A DNA stretch of 44,615 bases from an uncultured Sutterella sp. (GTDB lineage Bacteria; Pseudomonadota; Gammaproteobacteria; Burkholderiales; Burkholderiaceae_F), in the NCBI GenBank assembly GCA_900542195.1, contig UQNA01000018.1, positions 1 to 44,615 on the forward strand, given 5' to 3'. The stretch's first letter is position 1. Each line of letters opens with the position of its first letter. The notes beneath the pieces were generated by a model. The model was not told where the DNA came from. It searched no databases and saw nothing but the letters and a program-made list of their open reading frames with translations. Made by a program: the position numbers and the translations under genes. Below are positions 14,887 through 23,099 of this stretch, in pieces.

Positions 14887-16140
14887 GTGCAAAAGTTAGT
14901 CATTAAAGGTGGTGTCCCTCTGCATGGAGAAATCTCAGTCTCCGGCGCTAAGAATGCGGCGCTTCCTTTATTAGCATCTGCCTTGTTGACGGACGAACCG
15001 GTTGTTTTTGAAAACGTACCGGAATTGGCTGACGTCAATACGATGATTCGTCTTCTCGAGGATTTAGGATGCAAGATTGAGAGGAATGATCATCGTGTGA
15101 AAATCGATGCTTCTCAAGTTCGCTCCACCGTGGCTAATTATGACTTAGTCAAGACAATGCGGGCCTCCATCCTGGTGCTTGGTCCCTTGCTTGCCCGTTT
15201 CGGCAAAGCAACCGTCTCATTGCCCGGAGGATGTTCTATCGGGGCGCGCCCCGTCGATCAGCATATTAAGGGCATGAAGGCCCTAGGTGCTGAAATCAAT
15301 TTGGAACACGGATACGTCAATGCCTCTGCTGACAAACTTGTCGGTGCCCGGGTTCTGACCGATATGGTAACCGTGACCGGAACCGAAAATCTCCTGATGG
15401 CCGCTGTGCTGGCCGAGGGTGAAACAGTTCTTGAAAACGCAGCCCGCGAGCCGGAAGTCGTTGATTTGGCACGCTGCTTGAAGTCCATGGGAGCCGATAT
15501 TACCGGCGAAGGTACCGTCAGAATTGTTGTAAAGGGCGTGAAGAAACTCCACGGAACCAATTACAAAGTCATGGCAGACCGTATTGAAGCGGGAAGCTTC
15601 TTGGTGGCCGGCGTAGCAACCGGCGGTGATGTCACCGTTACTGACTGCCAGCCCGAGTATCTCGGCGCCGTTATCGAAAAATTATTAGAAGCCGGTGCTG
15701 AGGTTATTACCGGAGACACTTGGGTTCGTGCCAAATCTAAAGGCCGCACCAAAGCCGTTGATATTAGAACTGTGCCGTATCCCGGCTTCCCAACCGATAT
15801 GCAGGCACAGTTTATGGCTTTGGATACGATTTCCGACGGTGCCTCTCATATTACGGAAACGATTTTTGAAAACCGTTTCATGCACGTTCCGGAGCTGCAA
15901 AGACTCGGCGCTGACATCAATATTGACGGCCATACTGCGACTGTCAGAGGTGTAGAAAAACTTTCTGGCGCTCCCTTGATGGCTACGGATTTAAGAGCCA
16001 GCGCAGCTCTTGTAATTGCTGCTTTGGTTGCGGACGGAGAGTCCACTGTAGACCGCATCTACCACTTGGATCGCGGATACGAAAGAATGGAAGAAAAATT
16101 AAAGACCTTGGGTGCTCAGATAGAAAGGGTTAAAGCATGA
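14887..16140 (+). CDS. murA: UDP-N-acetylglucosamine 1-carboxyvinyltransferase MurA
   Basis: 417 residues from the GTG at 14887, which has GGAG 6 nt upstream. An in-frame TTG at 14875 would overlap that site, and the ATG at 14882 is out of frame. MurA adds enolpyruvate from PEP to UDP-GlcNAc, the first committed step of peptidoglycan synthesis in the cytosol. Seen: the SGAKNAALPLLA start of the EPSP-synthase fold (about 19-30), LPGGCSIGARPVD with the PEP-binding Cys116 that is the fosfomycin target, DRIEAGSF at about 234-241 and PGFPTDMQAQ at about 299. Its stop overlaps the hisG start (ATGA), a coupling common in Burkholderiales. Confidence 0.97.
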   Translation: MQKLVIKGGVPLHGEISVSGAKNAALPLLASALLTDEPVVFENVPELADVNTMIRLLEDLGCKIERNDHRVKIDASQVRSTVANYDLVKTMRASILVLGPLLARFGKATVSLPGGCSIGARPVDQHIKGMKALGAEINLEHGYVNASADKLVGARVLTDMVTVTGTENLLMAAVLAEGETVLENAAREPEVVDLARCLKSMGADITGEGTVRIVVKGVKKLHGTNYKVMADRIEAGSFLVAGVATGGDVTVTDCQPEYLGAVIEKLLEAGAEVITGDTWVRAKSKGRTKAVDIRTVPYPGFPTDMQAQFMALDTISDGASHITETIFENRFMHVPELQRLGADINIDGHTATVRGVEKLSGAPLMATDLRASAALVIAALVADGESTVDRIYHLDRGYERMEEKLKTLGAQIERVKA

Positions 16141-16781
16141 TTACTATCGCACTTTCAAAGGGCCGCATTTTTACCGAAACACTGCCGTTCTTGGCAGCTG
16201 CCGGTGTGGTCCCGCTAGAAGATCCTGAGACTTCAAGAAAACTGCTCATCGGCACGAACCACCCGGATATCCGAATTGTGGTGGTGCGTGCCAGCGACGT
16301 TCCGACTTATGTCCAATACGGCGCAGCAGACATGGGAGTAGCGGGGAAAGACTCACTGTACGAACACGGCGGGGCCGGACTTTATGTTCCTTTGGATTTG
16401 AACATTGCTAAATGCAGAATGTGCGTTGCATGTCCTCGTGATTTTGACTACCACGCCAAAGTCAGAAGAGGAGCACGCCTGAGAATCGCAACCAAGTTCA
16501 TGAAGTACTCCCGCAACTATTTCGCCAAGATTGGCGTCCACGTGGATCTGATTAAGCTCTACGGCTCAATGGAGCTTGCTCCGATTGCAGGTTTGTCTGA
16601 TGCCATCGTGGACTTAGTCAGTTCCGGCGCCACTTTGAGGGCAAACAATTTGGTTGAAGTCGAGCAGATCGATACCATCTCTTCACGCCTGATTGTGGGA
16701 CAGGCAGCCATGAAGCTCAAAACCAGTGAACTTCTTCCGATAATTGATACTTTTGAAAAGACTGTTAAATATGACGATTAG
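16137..16781 (+). CDS. hisG: ATP phosphoribosyltransferase, short form HisG
   Basis: 214 residues, so this is the short form that lacks the C-terminal regulatory domain and needs the HisZ partner for activity and feedback control by histidine. It catalyses the first step of histidine synthesis, ATP plus PRPP to phosphoribosyl-ATP. Seen: the MITIALSKGRIF start, VRASDVPTYVQYGAADMGV at about 43-61 and DAIVDLVSSGATLRANNL at about 154-171, which is the PRPP-binding loop. hisZ is not in the window. Start overlaps murA by 4 nt; end overlaps hisD by 11 nt. Confidence 0.96.
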   Translation: MITIALSKGRIFTETLPFLAAAGVVPLEDPETSRKLLIGTNHPDIRIVVVRASDVPTYVQYGAADMGVAGKDSLYEHGGAGLYVPLDLNIAKCRMCVACPRDFDYHAKVRRGARLRIATKFMKYSRNYFAKIGVHVDLIKLYGSMELAPIAGLSDAIVDLVSSGATLRANNLVEVEQIDTISSRLIVGQAAMKLKTSELLPIIDTFEKTVKYDD

Positions 16782-18087
16782 ATTTTTAAATACGAAGGAT
16801 AAAGACTTCGAAAAGAATTTCTCTGCATTAGTAGCTGTTGACAGTTCCGTTGATCCGGAAATTACTAAACGAGCTGAAGCAATCGTCGAAGATGTTCATA
16901 AACGCGGAGACGAAGCTGTTTTGGAATACACCAATCGTTTCGACCGAATGAATGCCAAGAGCATGGAGGAATTTCGCATCACTCAGGAACAGTTGAAAAA
17001 CGCCCTGGAGACTTTGCCGGAAGACCAAAAGCATGCTTTAACAGTAGCTGCTGAAAGAATTCGTTCTTTCCATGAACATGAACTCGGACAAAGCTGGTCT
17101 ATCACTGAAAAAGACGGTACAAAGCTTGGTATTCGCTACACCGCCTTGGATTCCGTCGGTCTTTATGTTCCCGGCGGAAAGGCCGCTTATCCGTCTTCCG
17201 TTCTGATGAACGCGATGCCTGCTCACGTTGCCGGCGTTAAAAATATCGTTATGGTTGTTCCGACTCCGGGCGGTACTCCTAACCAGCTCGTGCTCGCTGC
17301 CGCTTGCTTAGCCGGTGTGTCCACCTGCTTTACTATCGGCGGAGCTCAGGCAGTTGCTGCTTTGGCTTACGGTACAAAGACAATTCCTGCAGTCGATAAA
17401 ATCGTCGGCCCCGGCAATGCTTATGTTGCCGCCGCTAAGAGATATGTGTTCGGTACCGTTGGTATCGATATGATTGCCGGCCCGTCTGAAATTCTCGTTA
17501 TCTGTGACGGCAAGACAAATCCTGACTGGATTGCGATGGACTTATTCAGCCAAGCTGAGCATGACGAGTTGGCCCAGGCTATTTTGCTGACTCCTGATGC
17601 AGACTTTGCAGAAGCCGTTAAAGCTTCTATCGAAAAACAGCTGCCCGAAATGCCTCGCAAAGACATCATTGCAGCCAGCTTGAAGAACCGCGGTGCAATT
17701 ATCGTTACGGAATCCGTCGAAGAAGCTTGTCGCATTGCCGACAAGATCGCTCCGGAACACTTGGAATTGTCCGTTGAAGATCCGGAAAAATATATTGATT
17801 TAATTCATCACGCCGGTGCTATGTTCTTAGGCGCTTATACCTGCGAAGCTTTGGGTGACTACTGCGCAGGTCCTAACCACGTGCTGCCGACTTCCAGAAC
17901 TGCCCGTTACTCTTCTCCTTTGGGTGTTTGGGATTTCCAAAAACGTACAAGCATTCTCAAGGTTTCTAAACAAGGTGCTTATGAGCTCGGCAAGATTGCT
18001 GATGTACTGGCCCGCGGTGAGTTCTTGTACGCTCATTCCGGCAGCGCAATGTACCGTGTTAAGGACTTAGACAGCAAGGATAAATAA
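16771..18087 (+). CDS. hisD: Histidinol dehydrogenase HisD
   Basis: 438 residues from the ATG at 16771 (MTIRFLN), inside the end of hisG. The longer frame from 16744 has a non-family N-terminus. HisD is a zinc enzyme that oxidises histidinol to histidine with two NAD+. Seen: GLYVPGGKAAYPSSVLM at about 129-145, KIVGPGNAYVAAAKR at about 210-224, GPSEILV, the QAEHDELAQAIL segment with metal ligands, and the GPNHVLPT motif. Its stop overlaps the hisB start by one base. In other Burkholderiales hisC lies between these two genes; here there is no room for it. Confidence 0.97.
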   Translation: MTIRFLNTKDKDFEKNFSALVAVDSSVDPEITKRAEAIVEDVHKRGDEAVLEYTNRFDRMNAKSMEEFRITQEQLKNALETLPEDQKHALTVAAERIRSFHEHELGQSWSITEKDGTKLGIRYTALDSVGLYVPGGKAAYPSSVLMNAMPAHVAGVKNIVMVVPTPGGTPNQLVLAAACLAGVSTCFTIGGAQAVAALAYGTKTIPAVDKIVGPGNAYVAAAKRYVFGTVGIDMIAGPSEILVICDGKTNPDWIAMDLFSQAEHDELAQAILLTPDADFAEAVKASIEKQLPEMPRKDIIAASLKNRGAIIVTESVEEACRIADKIAPEHLELSVEDPEKYIDLIHHAGAMFLGAYTCEALGDYCAGPNHVLPTSRTARYSSPLGVWDFQKRTSILKVSKQGAYELGKIADVLARGEFLYAHSGSAMYRVKDLDSKDK

Positions 18088-18677
18088 TGAGCAGGCAGGC
18101 TGAGATTCGCAGAGAAACCAAAGAGACCAAAATCTTCGTGAAGGTCGATCTGGACGGAACGGGTAAGGCATCTATCTCGACGGGAATTGGATTCTTCGAC
18201 CATATGCTTGATCAAATCGCTCGTCACGGTCTAATTGATTTGACCGTGCAGTGCGAAGGAGATTTAGAAGTCGACGGCCACCACTCCGTCGAGGATGTCG
18301 GAATAGCGTTGGGGCAGGCCATCGGTCAAGCTCTCGGCGATAAGAAAGGCATCGTGCGCTATGGTTTCAGCTATGTACCGCTGGACGAAGCTCTTTCCAG
18401 AACCGTTATCGACTTTTCCGGCCGTCCTTATCTGTCTTGGAGTGTTGATTTCACTGCTCCGATGATCGGTGCCTTAGACTCTCAGCTGCCGCGGGAATTC
18501 TTCTTAGCACTGAGCACGAATGCCAAGATGACCTTGCATATTGATAATTTGAAAGGCATCAACGCTCACCATCAGTGTGAATCCGTTTTTAAATCTTTCG
18601 GAAGAGCGCTTCGCATGGCTGCAGCCGTCGATGAACGCTCTAAAAATGTCATTCCTTCCACCAAAGGGACTTTATGA
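18087..18677 (+). CDS. hisB: Imidazoleglycerol-phosphate dehydratase HisB
   Basis: 196 residues, the monofunctional dehydratase without the histidinol-phosphatase domain found in enterobacteria. It removes water from imidazole-glycerol phosphate to give imidazole-acetol phosphate. Seen: GIGFFDHMLDQIARHG at about 34-49, and the repeated metal motifs DGHHSVEDVGIALGQ at about 67-81 and NAHHQCESVFKSFGRALR at about 155-172. Translationally coupled on both sides (TAATG with hisD, ATGA with hisH). Confidence 0.97.
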   Translation: MSRQAEIRRETKETKIFVKVDLDGTGKASISTGIGFFDHMLDQIARHGLIDLTVQCEGDLEVDGHHSVEDVGIALGQAIGQALGDKKGIVRYGFSYVPLDEALSRTVIDFSGRPYLSWSVDFTAPMIGALDSQLPREFFLALSTNAKMTLHIDNLKGINAHHQCESVFKSFGRALRMAAAVDERSKNVIPSTKGTL

Positions 18678-19309
18678 AAATTGCAGTAGTTGACTACGGC
18701 TCAGGAAATCTGCGTTCCGTTTATCAGGCAATAAGGAAAGTTGCTCCTTTGAACTCAGATGTTTGGGTAACTGAAGATCCGAATAAAGTAAAAGAAGCCG
18801 ACAGAGTCATTTTCCCGGGCCAGGGCGCAATGCCTGACTGCATGGCAAATCTGCGCAAAGCCGGACTGGAAGAGGCGGTAAGAGACTCTCTCAAGAAAAA
18901 GCCTTTTTTTGCGGTTTGCGTCGGCGAACAAATGCTGTTTGACTTCAGCGAAGAAGGCGATGTGCCTGCCCTCGGTATATTTCCGGGACGAGTTGTCCGC
19001 TTTCCGGCCAACCAGTACGGTGAGGATGGCTCTCGTTTGAAAGTTCCGCAAATGGGTTGGAACAGGGTGCGTAAAACGATGGACCATTACATTTGGGAAG
19101 GAATTCCGGATAATTCTTGGTTCTATTTTGTCCATAGTTACTACGTTGTGCCTGCTGATTTGAATTTGATTGCAGGAACAACAGACTATGGTAGAAAAGT
19201 TACCGTGGCAGTGGCCAAAGACTACATTTTTGCCACCCAATTCCATCCTGAAAAAAGTGCTGATATGGGCTTGAAGCTCTACAGCAATTTCCTAACTTGG
19301 AAACCTTAA
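18674..19309 (+). CDS. hisH: Imidazole glycerol phosphate synthase, glutaminase subunit HisH
   Basis: 211 residues. Class I glutamine amidotransferase that supplies ammonia to HisF. Seen: VVDYGSGNLRSVYQAIRK at the start, the PGQGAMPDC oxyanion-strand region, the nucleophile Cys in FFAVCVGEQMLF (about 79-90; usually GICLGMQ, so the flanking residues are atypical) and the His/Glu pair in TQFHPEKS near residue 191. The Cys-His-Glu triad is complete. It overlaps hisB by 4 nt. Confidence 0.96.
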   Translation: MKIAVVDYGSGNLRSVYQAIRKVAPLNSDVWVTEDPNKVKEADRVIFPGQGAMPDCMANLRKAGLEEAVRDSLKKKPFFAVCVGEQMLFDFSEEGDVPALGIFPGRVVRFPANQYGEDGSRLKVPQMGWNRVRKTMDHYIWEGIPDNSWFYFVHSYYVVPADLNLIAGTTDYGRKVTVAVAKDYIFATQFHPEKSADMGLKLYSNFLTWKP

Positions 19310-19339
19310 TCTTAAGTTTTTATAAAAAGAAGTACTACC

Positions 19340-20095
19340 ATGCTTTTAATTCCCGCTATTGACATTAAGTACGGCAAGTGTGTCCGTCTGCGCCAAGGTG
19401 ATTTGACATCCAATATCTCCGTTTTTAACGAAGATCCTGTAGCACAGGCCAGACAATGGATTGAGATGGGAGCAGAAAGAATTCATATTGTTGATTTGGA
19501 CGGTGCCAGAACCGGCAAGCCGGTAAACCTCCCAATCATTCGTAAAATTTCCGAAGAGTTCGGTGACGACGTGGAAATCGAAGTCGGCGGCGGCATGAGA
19601 ACTCTTGAAAGAGTCGAAAAAACTCTGGATGCCGGTGTTGATTTCGTGGTGATCGGTACTGCTGCCGTCAAAGCCCCCGGTTTTCTGCATGATGTCTGCA
19701 GCCAGTACGGCGGCAGCGTGATTGTTGGCTTGGACGCCAAAGACGGTATCGTCATGACGGACGGTTGGACTAAGTCTTCCGGCCGTACCGCAATCGATTT
19801 AGCTAAGAAATTCCAAGATTACGGTGTTGACGCCATTCTTTATACCGACATTTCTCGTGACGGCATGCTTACCGGCTGCAATGTTGAAGCTACTGCTGAC
19901 TTAGCCAGAGCCATCGATATTCCGGTCATTGCTTCCGGTGGTATCCGCGACTTAGACGATATCCGCAAGCTGCTCGATGTCGAATACGACGGCGTCACCA
20001 TGGCTGTCCTCGGACGTTCTTTGTATGAGCACACCTTGGACTTCAAAGAAGCTTTGGAATTAGTTAAAAATCACAAACCCAACTGGAGTTTCTAA
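19340..20095 (+). CDS. hisA: Phosphoribosylformimino-5-aminoimidazole carboxamide ribotide isomerase HisA
   Basis: 251 residues, a (beta/alpha)8 barrel that isomerises ProFAR to PRFAR. Seen: LLIPAIDIKYGKCVRLRQGD at residues 2-21 with the catalytic Asp8, IEVGGGMRTLERV at about 74-86, the catalytic Asp in ILYTDISRDGML at about 170-181, and ASGGIRDLDDI near residue 199. The 30-nt gap before it is the largest in the his cluster. It overlaps hisF by one base. Confidence 0.97.
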   Translation: MLLIPAIDIKYGKCVRLRQGDLTSNISVFNEDPVAQARQWIEMGAERIHIVDLDGARTGKPVNLPIIRKISEEFGDDVEIEVGGGMRTLERVEKTLDAGVDFVVIGTAAVKAPGFLHDVCSQYGGSVIVGLDAKDGIVMTDGWTKSSGRTAIDLAKKFQDYGVDAILYTDISRDGMLTGCNVEATADLARAIDIPVIASGGIRDLDDIRKLLDVEYDGVTMAVLGRSLYEHTLDFKEALELVKNHKPNWSF

Positions 20096-20856
20096 TGCTC
20101 GCCAAAAGAATTATTCCTTGCTTAGACGTCACTGACGGTAAAGTCGTTAAAGGCGTTAACTTCGTAGAACTCCGTGAAGCCGGTGATCCCGTTGAAGTTG
20201 CTCGCCGTTACGATGAACAAGGTGCCGACGAAATTACGTTCTTGGATATTACCGCCACGTCTGACAATAGAGGCTTAATTCTTAAGGTAATTGAAGACGT
20301 AGCCGCACAGGTATTTATTCCGCTCACTGTCGGAGGGGGTGTCAGAGAAGTCGGAGATATTCGCCGCCTTTTGAATTCAGGAGCCGATAAGGTTTCCATC
20401 AACTCTGCCGGCGTTAAAAATCCGGATCTCATTGGAAATTCCGCAGCTATCTACGGTTCTCAGTGTATCGTCGTAGCTATCGATGCTAAGAGAGCAGGCG
20501 GTAATAAGTGGGAAGTCTATACTCACGGCGGACGTGTCAATACCGGCATTGATGCCGTGGAATGGGCCAAGAAAGTTCAGTCTCTCGGTGCCGGCGAGAT
20601 TTTGCTTACCAGTATGGACGGCGACGGGACTAAAAAAGGATTTGACCTTGAACTGACGGCTGCAGTCAGCAATGCCGTGGATATTCCGATTATTGCTTCC
20701 GGTGGCGTCGGCAATCTTCAGCATTTGGTTGACGGTATCAAGATTGGTCAGGCCGATGCTGTGCTCGCTGCTTCTATCTTCCACTTCGGGGAATATACCA
20801 TCGGGCAAGCTAAGCAATACATGCGGGATCACGGTATTCCGGTGAGGTTGGACTAA
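20095..20856 (+). CDS. hisF: Imidazole glycerol phosphate synthase, cyclase subunit HisF
   Basis: 253 residues, a (beta/alpha)8 barrel that uses ammonia from HisH to convert PRFAR to imidazole-glycerol phosphate and AICAR. Seen: KRIIPCLDVTDGKVVKGVNF at residues 4-23 with catalytic Asp11, LTVGGGVREVGDIRRLL at about 78-94, and LLTSMDGDGTKKGFDLEL at about 166-183 with the second catalytic Asp. ASGGVG near residue 202 forms the phosphate loop. Confidence 0.97.
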   Translation: MLAKRIIPCLDVTDGKVVKGVNFVELREAGDPVEVARRYDEQGADEITFLDITATSDNRGLILKVIEDVAAQVFIPLTVGGGVREVGDIRRLLNSGADKVSINSAGVKNPDLIGNSAAIYGSQCIVVAIDAKRAGGNKWEVYTHGGRVNTGIDAVEWAKKVQSLGAGEILLTSMDGDGTKKGFDLELTAAVSNAVDIPIIASGGVGNLQHLVDGIKIGQADAVLAASIFHFGEYTIGQAKQYMRDHGIPVRLD

Positions 20857-20857
20857 G

Positions 20858-21244
20858 ATGTTTATTGACGAAATTCACTTTGACTCTAAAGGTCTCGTCC
20901 CGGTGATAGCGCAAGACGCCAAGGACGGCACGATTTTGATGTTGGCTTGGGCCAATAAGGAAGCACTCGAAGAAACGGTTAAAACCGGTCGCGGAACATA
21001 CTTTTCCCGTTCTCGTTCGAAGTTGTGGAGAAAGGGCGAAGAGAGCGGCAATATTCAAAAAGTCTCCGAAATTCTTCTCGATTGCGACGGCGATGCGGTT
21101 ATTTATAAGGTTGAGCAAATCGGTGGTATTGCATGTCATACCGGGCATAGAAGCTGTTTCTATAAAACCTTGAAAGGCAATGCTTGGGAAGAGAATTCAG
21201 ATGTACTTAAGTCTCCGGACGTAATGTACGCAAACCATAAATAA
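20858..21244 (+). CDS. hisI: Phosphoribosyl-AMP cyclohydrolase HisI
   Basis: 128 residues, cyclohydrolase domain only. It opens the adenine ring of phosphoribosyl-AMP. Seen: VPVIAQDAKDGTILMLAWAN at about 13-32, YFSRSRSKLWRKGEESGN at about 48-65, LDCDGDA at about 77-83 (Mg/Zn ligands) and CHTGHRSCFY near residue 92 (Zn cysteines). It starts one nt after the hisF stop. The pyrophosphohydrolase function is a separate gene, hisE, just downstream. Confidence 0.96.
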   Translation: MFIDEIHFDSKGLVPVIAQDAKDGTILMLAWANKEALEETVKTGRGTYFSRSRSKLWRKGEESGNIQKVSEILLDCDGDAVIYKVEQIGGIACHTGHRSCFYKTLKGNAWEENSDVLKSPDVMYANHK

Positions 21245-21253
21245 GAGGAACAA

Positions 21254-21577
21254 ATGGAAAGAATTCTTGTAATCAGTGAGATCGCCGATGTTATCGATAG
21301 CCGCAAAGGAGCTGATCCTCACACTTCTTATGTAGCAAAACTGTTCTCAAAAGGCCCGGATGCTGCATTAAAGAAAGTCGGCGAAGAGGCAACCGAAGTT
21401 GTCATGGCCGGAAAGGATAACGACCCTGATCACCTTATCTATGAAGTTGCCGACCTTTGGTTTCATTCAATGGTGGTATTATCACAGGCCGGTCTGAGAC
21501 CCGAACAAGTCCTAATGGAACTGCAGAGAAGAGAAGGGACTTCAGGCCTGGTAGAGAAAGCCTCCCGCAAGGATTAG
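21254..21577 (+). CDS. hisE: Phosphoribosyl-ATP pyrophosphohydrolase HisE
   Basis: 107 residues of the MazG-like all-alpha fold. It converts phosphoribosyl-ATP to phosphoribosyl-AMP. Seen: DPHTSYVAKLFSKGPDAALK at about 21-40, the metal-binding VGEEATEVVMAGKDND at about 42-57 and YEVADLWFHSMVVL at about 63-76. AGAGG lies upstream of the ATG. Last his gene; about 100 nt separate it from hinT. Confidence 0.96.
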   Translation: MERILVISEIADVIDSRKGADPHTSYVAKLFSKGPDAALKKVGEEATEVVMAGKDNDPDHLIYEVADLWFHSMVVLSQAGLRPEQVLMELQRREGTSGLVEKASRKD

Positions 21578-21591
21578 AAATAAATAAAAAC

Positions 21592-21648
21592 TTCAATAAA
21601 TGTAAATCTTAGGGTAATTCATATTGAGTACTGAGAGCATTTATTGAA
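21592..21648. repeat. 11-bp inverted repeat between hisE and hinT
   Basis: TTCAATAAATG at 21592-21602 and its exact complement CATTTATTGAA at 21638-21648, 35 nt apart, in the only sizeable gap of the his-tat block. It could be an operator pair or a long-loop hairpin at the 3' end of the his mRNA. No canonical terminator was seen here. Confidence 0.5.
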
Positions 21649-21677
21649 AAATATTAAATGTTAGATTGGAGAAGATT

Positions 21678-22022
21678 ATGCAAAAGGACGATTGCCTGTT
21701 CTGTAAGATTGCAAAAGGAGAGATTCCTTCTAAGAAAGTCTACGAGGACGAAGAAGTTATTGCTTTCAAAGATATCAATCCTGCAGCACCCGTCCATTTG
21801 TTGATTATTCCAAAACAGCACTACGATTCCCTGGCTGTAATGGGAAAGAACGAAGAGCCGCTTTTAGGTAAAATGCTGGCTTTAGCTCCTGTCCTTGCCA
21901 AAGAAGCAGGTGCAAATAATGGTTTCCGTGTGGTCATCAACACCGGTCACGACGGCGGCCAAGAAGTTAATCATATTCATATTCATGTCTTAGGCGGTCC
22001 CCGTCCTTGGACAAAACTCTAG
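21678..22022 (+). CDS. hinT: HIT-family nucleotide hydrolase HinT
   Basis: 114 residues from the ATG at 21678, which follows GGAGAAG; a TTG at 21666 in frame overlaps this site. HinT-type proteins hydrolyse purine phosphoramidates such as aminoacyl-AMP adducts. Seen: CLFCKIAKGEIPSKKVYED at about 6-24, HLLIIPKQH at about 45-53 and the HIT signature HIHIHVLGG at about 100-108. Genes for this protein lie between hisE and tatA in many Burkholderiales. tatA starts 9 nt downstream. Confidence 0.94.
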   Translation: MQKDDCLFCKIAKGEIPSKKVYEDEEVIAFKDINPAAPVHLLIIPKQHYDSLAVMGKNEEPLLGKMLALAPVLAKEAGANNGFRVVINTGHDGGQEVNHIHIHVLGGPRPWTKL

Positions 22023-22031
22023 GAGTAAATA

Positions 22032-22271
22032 ATGGGTTCATTTTCTATTTGGCATTGGCTTGTCGTACTTGTTATCGTTGTCTTGATTTTCGGTACCAGC
22101 AAACTCAAGAACATGGGTAAAGATCTCGGCGGCGCCGTTAAAGGCTTCAAAGAAGGCATGAAAGAAGCTGAGGCCGAAGCTAAAGCTGAAACAAAGCCTG
22201 CCCCTCAGGTTGCTGAAAAGAAAGCTGAAGACGTTGTTGACGTTAAAGCAACTGAAAAGAAAGAAGCTTAA
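22032..22271 (+). CDS. tatA: Sec-independent translocase subunit TatA
   Basis: 79 residues. One N-terminal membrane helix (about 6-21), the FG-x-x-KLK hinge (FGTSKLKNMGKDLGGAVKGF) and an amphipathic helix, then an acidic/Lys/Ala-rich tail. TatA oligomers form the passage for folded twin-arginine substrates. A good ribosome site (AGGAG) precedes the ATG. A likely client, the Tat-signal flavoprotein at 38643-40127, is in this window. Confidence 0.95.
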   Translation: MGSFSIWHWLVVLVIVVLIFGTSKLKNMGKDLGGAVKGFKEGMKEAEAEAKAETKPAPQVAEKKAEDVVDVKATEKKEA

Positions 22272-22288
22272 TTTAGAAGTATTGTCCT

Positions 22289-23095
22289 ATGCTAGATTTC
22301 AGCATGGGAGAGATCGGCCTTATCGCTGCAGTTGCTCTTGTGGTGCTAGGGCCTGACAAACTCCCTCAGGTTGCTAAGACTGCGGGTTCCTTAATGGGGA
22401 AAGCGCAGCGTTTTGTTACTCAGGTCAAGACTGATATTGACAAAGAAATTCAGTTATCCGAACTGAAGAAGATTCAAGAAGACGCTAAGAAAATGGCTAG
22501 CGATCTTCAGGATAACTTGCGCAACACACAAAATCAGATTGAGAAAGAAGTATCCGATCTGAATTCCGCAGTCAATTCCATTGGCAAAAGTATGGAAGAC
22601 CAAGCCAAGGACACTGCGGCTCAAATCAACGAAGTAAAAAACGAAGTCAAGAATCAATGGCTTTCTGATACGGCTCCTAAGGCTGCAGCACAATCCGAAG
22701 CTTCTATCGAAAACATGGTGGAAACTCCGGCTGCTGAGAAGCAAACTGCTTGGGAAATCACTCCGGATAAAGTCGATACCTCTAACTTAGAGGGGGCATT
22801 TGCTTGGAACGATACAGAGTCCGGTCAGACCTCTATTCCGGTTCCTGTTCCTCCGGCATTGACCGAAGAAGATTCCTTAATCGGTACTTCCAGCGGAGTG
22901 GACTTTAATTCAATTACGGAATCGGAAAAAATTGCTGCATTGAGTAAAGAAGTTGAAGAGCTGAAGGCGATGATTCAGTCCAATACTTCGGGCTCTAAAA
23001 AACAGAGCCGTTCTGTTAGACGCGGTCACGTAAACAAATTGGCTGTTGCAGCTAAACTCAATAGAATTCACAAGACTAGAAGTAGATATTCATAA
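22289..23095 (+). CDS. tatB: Sec-independent translocase subunit TatB, unusually long
   Basis: 268 residues against about 140-180 in most proteobacteria. The N-terminal 25 residues (MLDFSMGEIGLIAAVALVVLG, then PDKLPQ) are classic TatB, with the membrane helix and the hinge. Residues of about 30-130 form a long charged amphipathic/coiled-coil helix. About 140-235 is an acidic low-complexity linker, and the last 35 residues are strongly basic (KKQSRSVRRGHVNK). TatB binds the signal peptide with TatC. The extra C-terminal third has no recognised domain. It is translated 4 nt ahead of tatC. Confidence 0.93.
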   Translation: MLDFSMGEIGLIAAVALVVLGPDKLPQVAKTAGSLMGKAQRFVTQVKTDIDKEIQLSELKKIQEDAKKMASDLQDNLRNTQNQIEKEVSDLNSAVNSIGKSMEDQAKDTAAQINEVKNEVKNQWLSDTAPKAAAQSEASIENMVETPAAEKQTAWEITPDKVDTSNLEGAFAWNDTESGQTSIPVPVPPALTEEDSLIGTSSGVDFNSITESEKIAALSKEVEELKAMIQSNTSGSKKQSRSVRRGHVNKLAVAAKLNRIHKTRSRYS

Positions 23096-23099
23096 TCTC

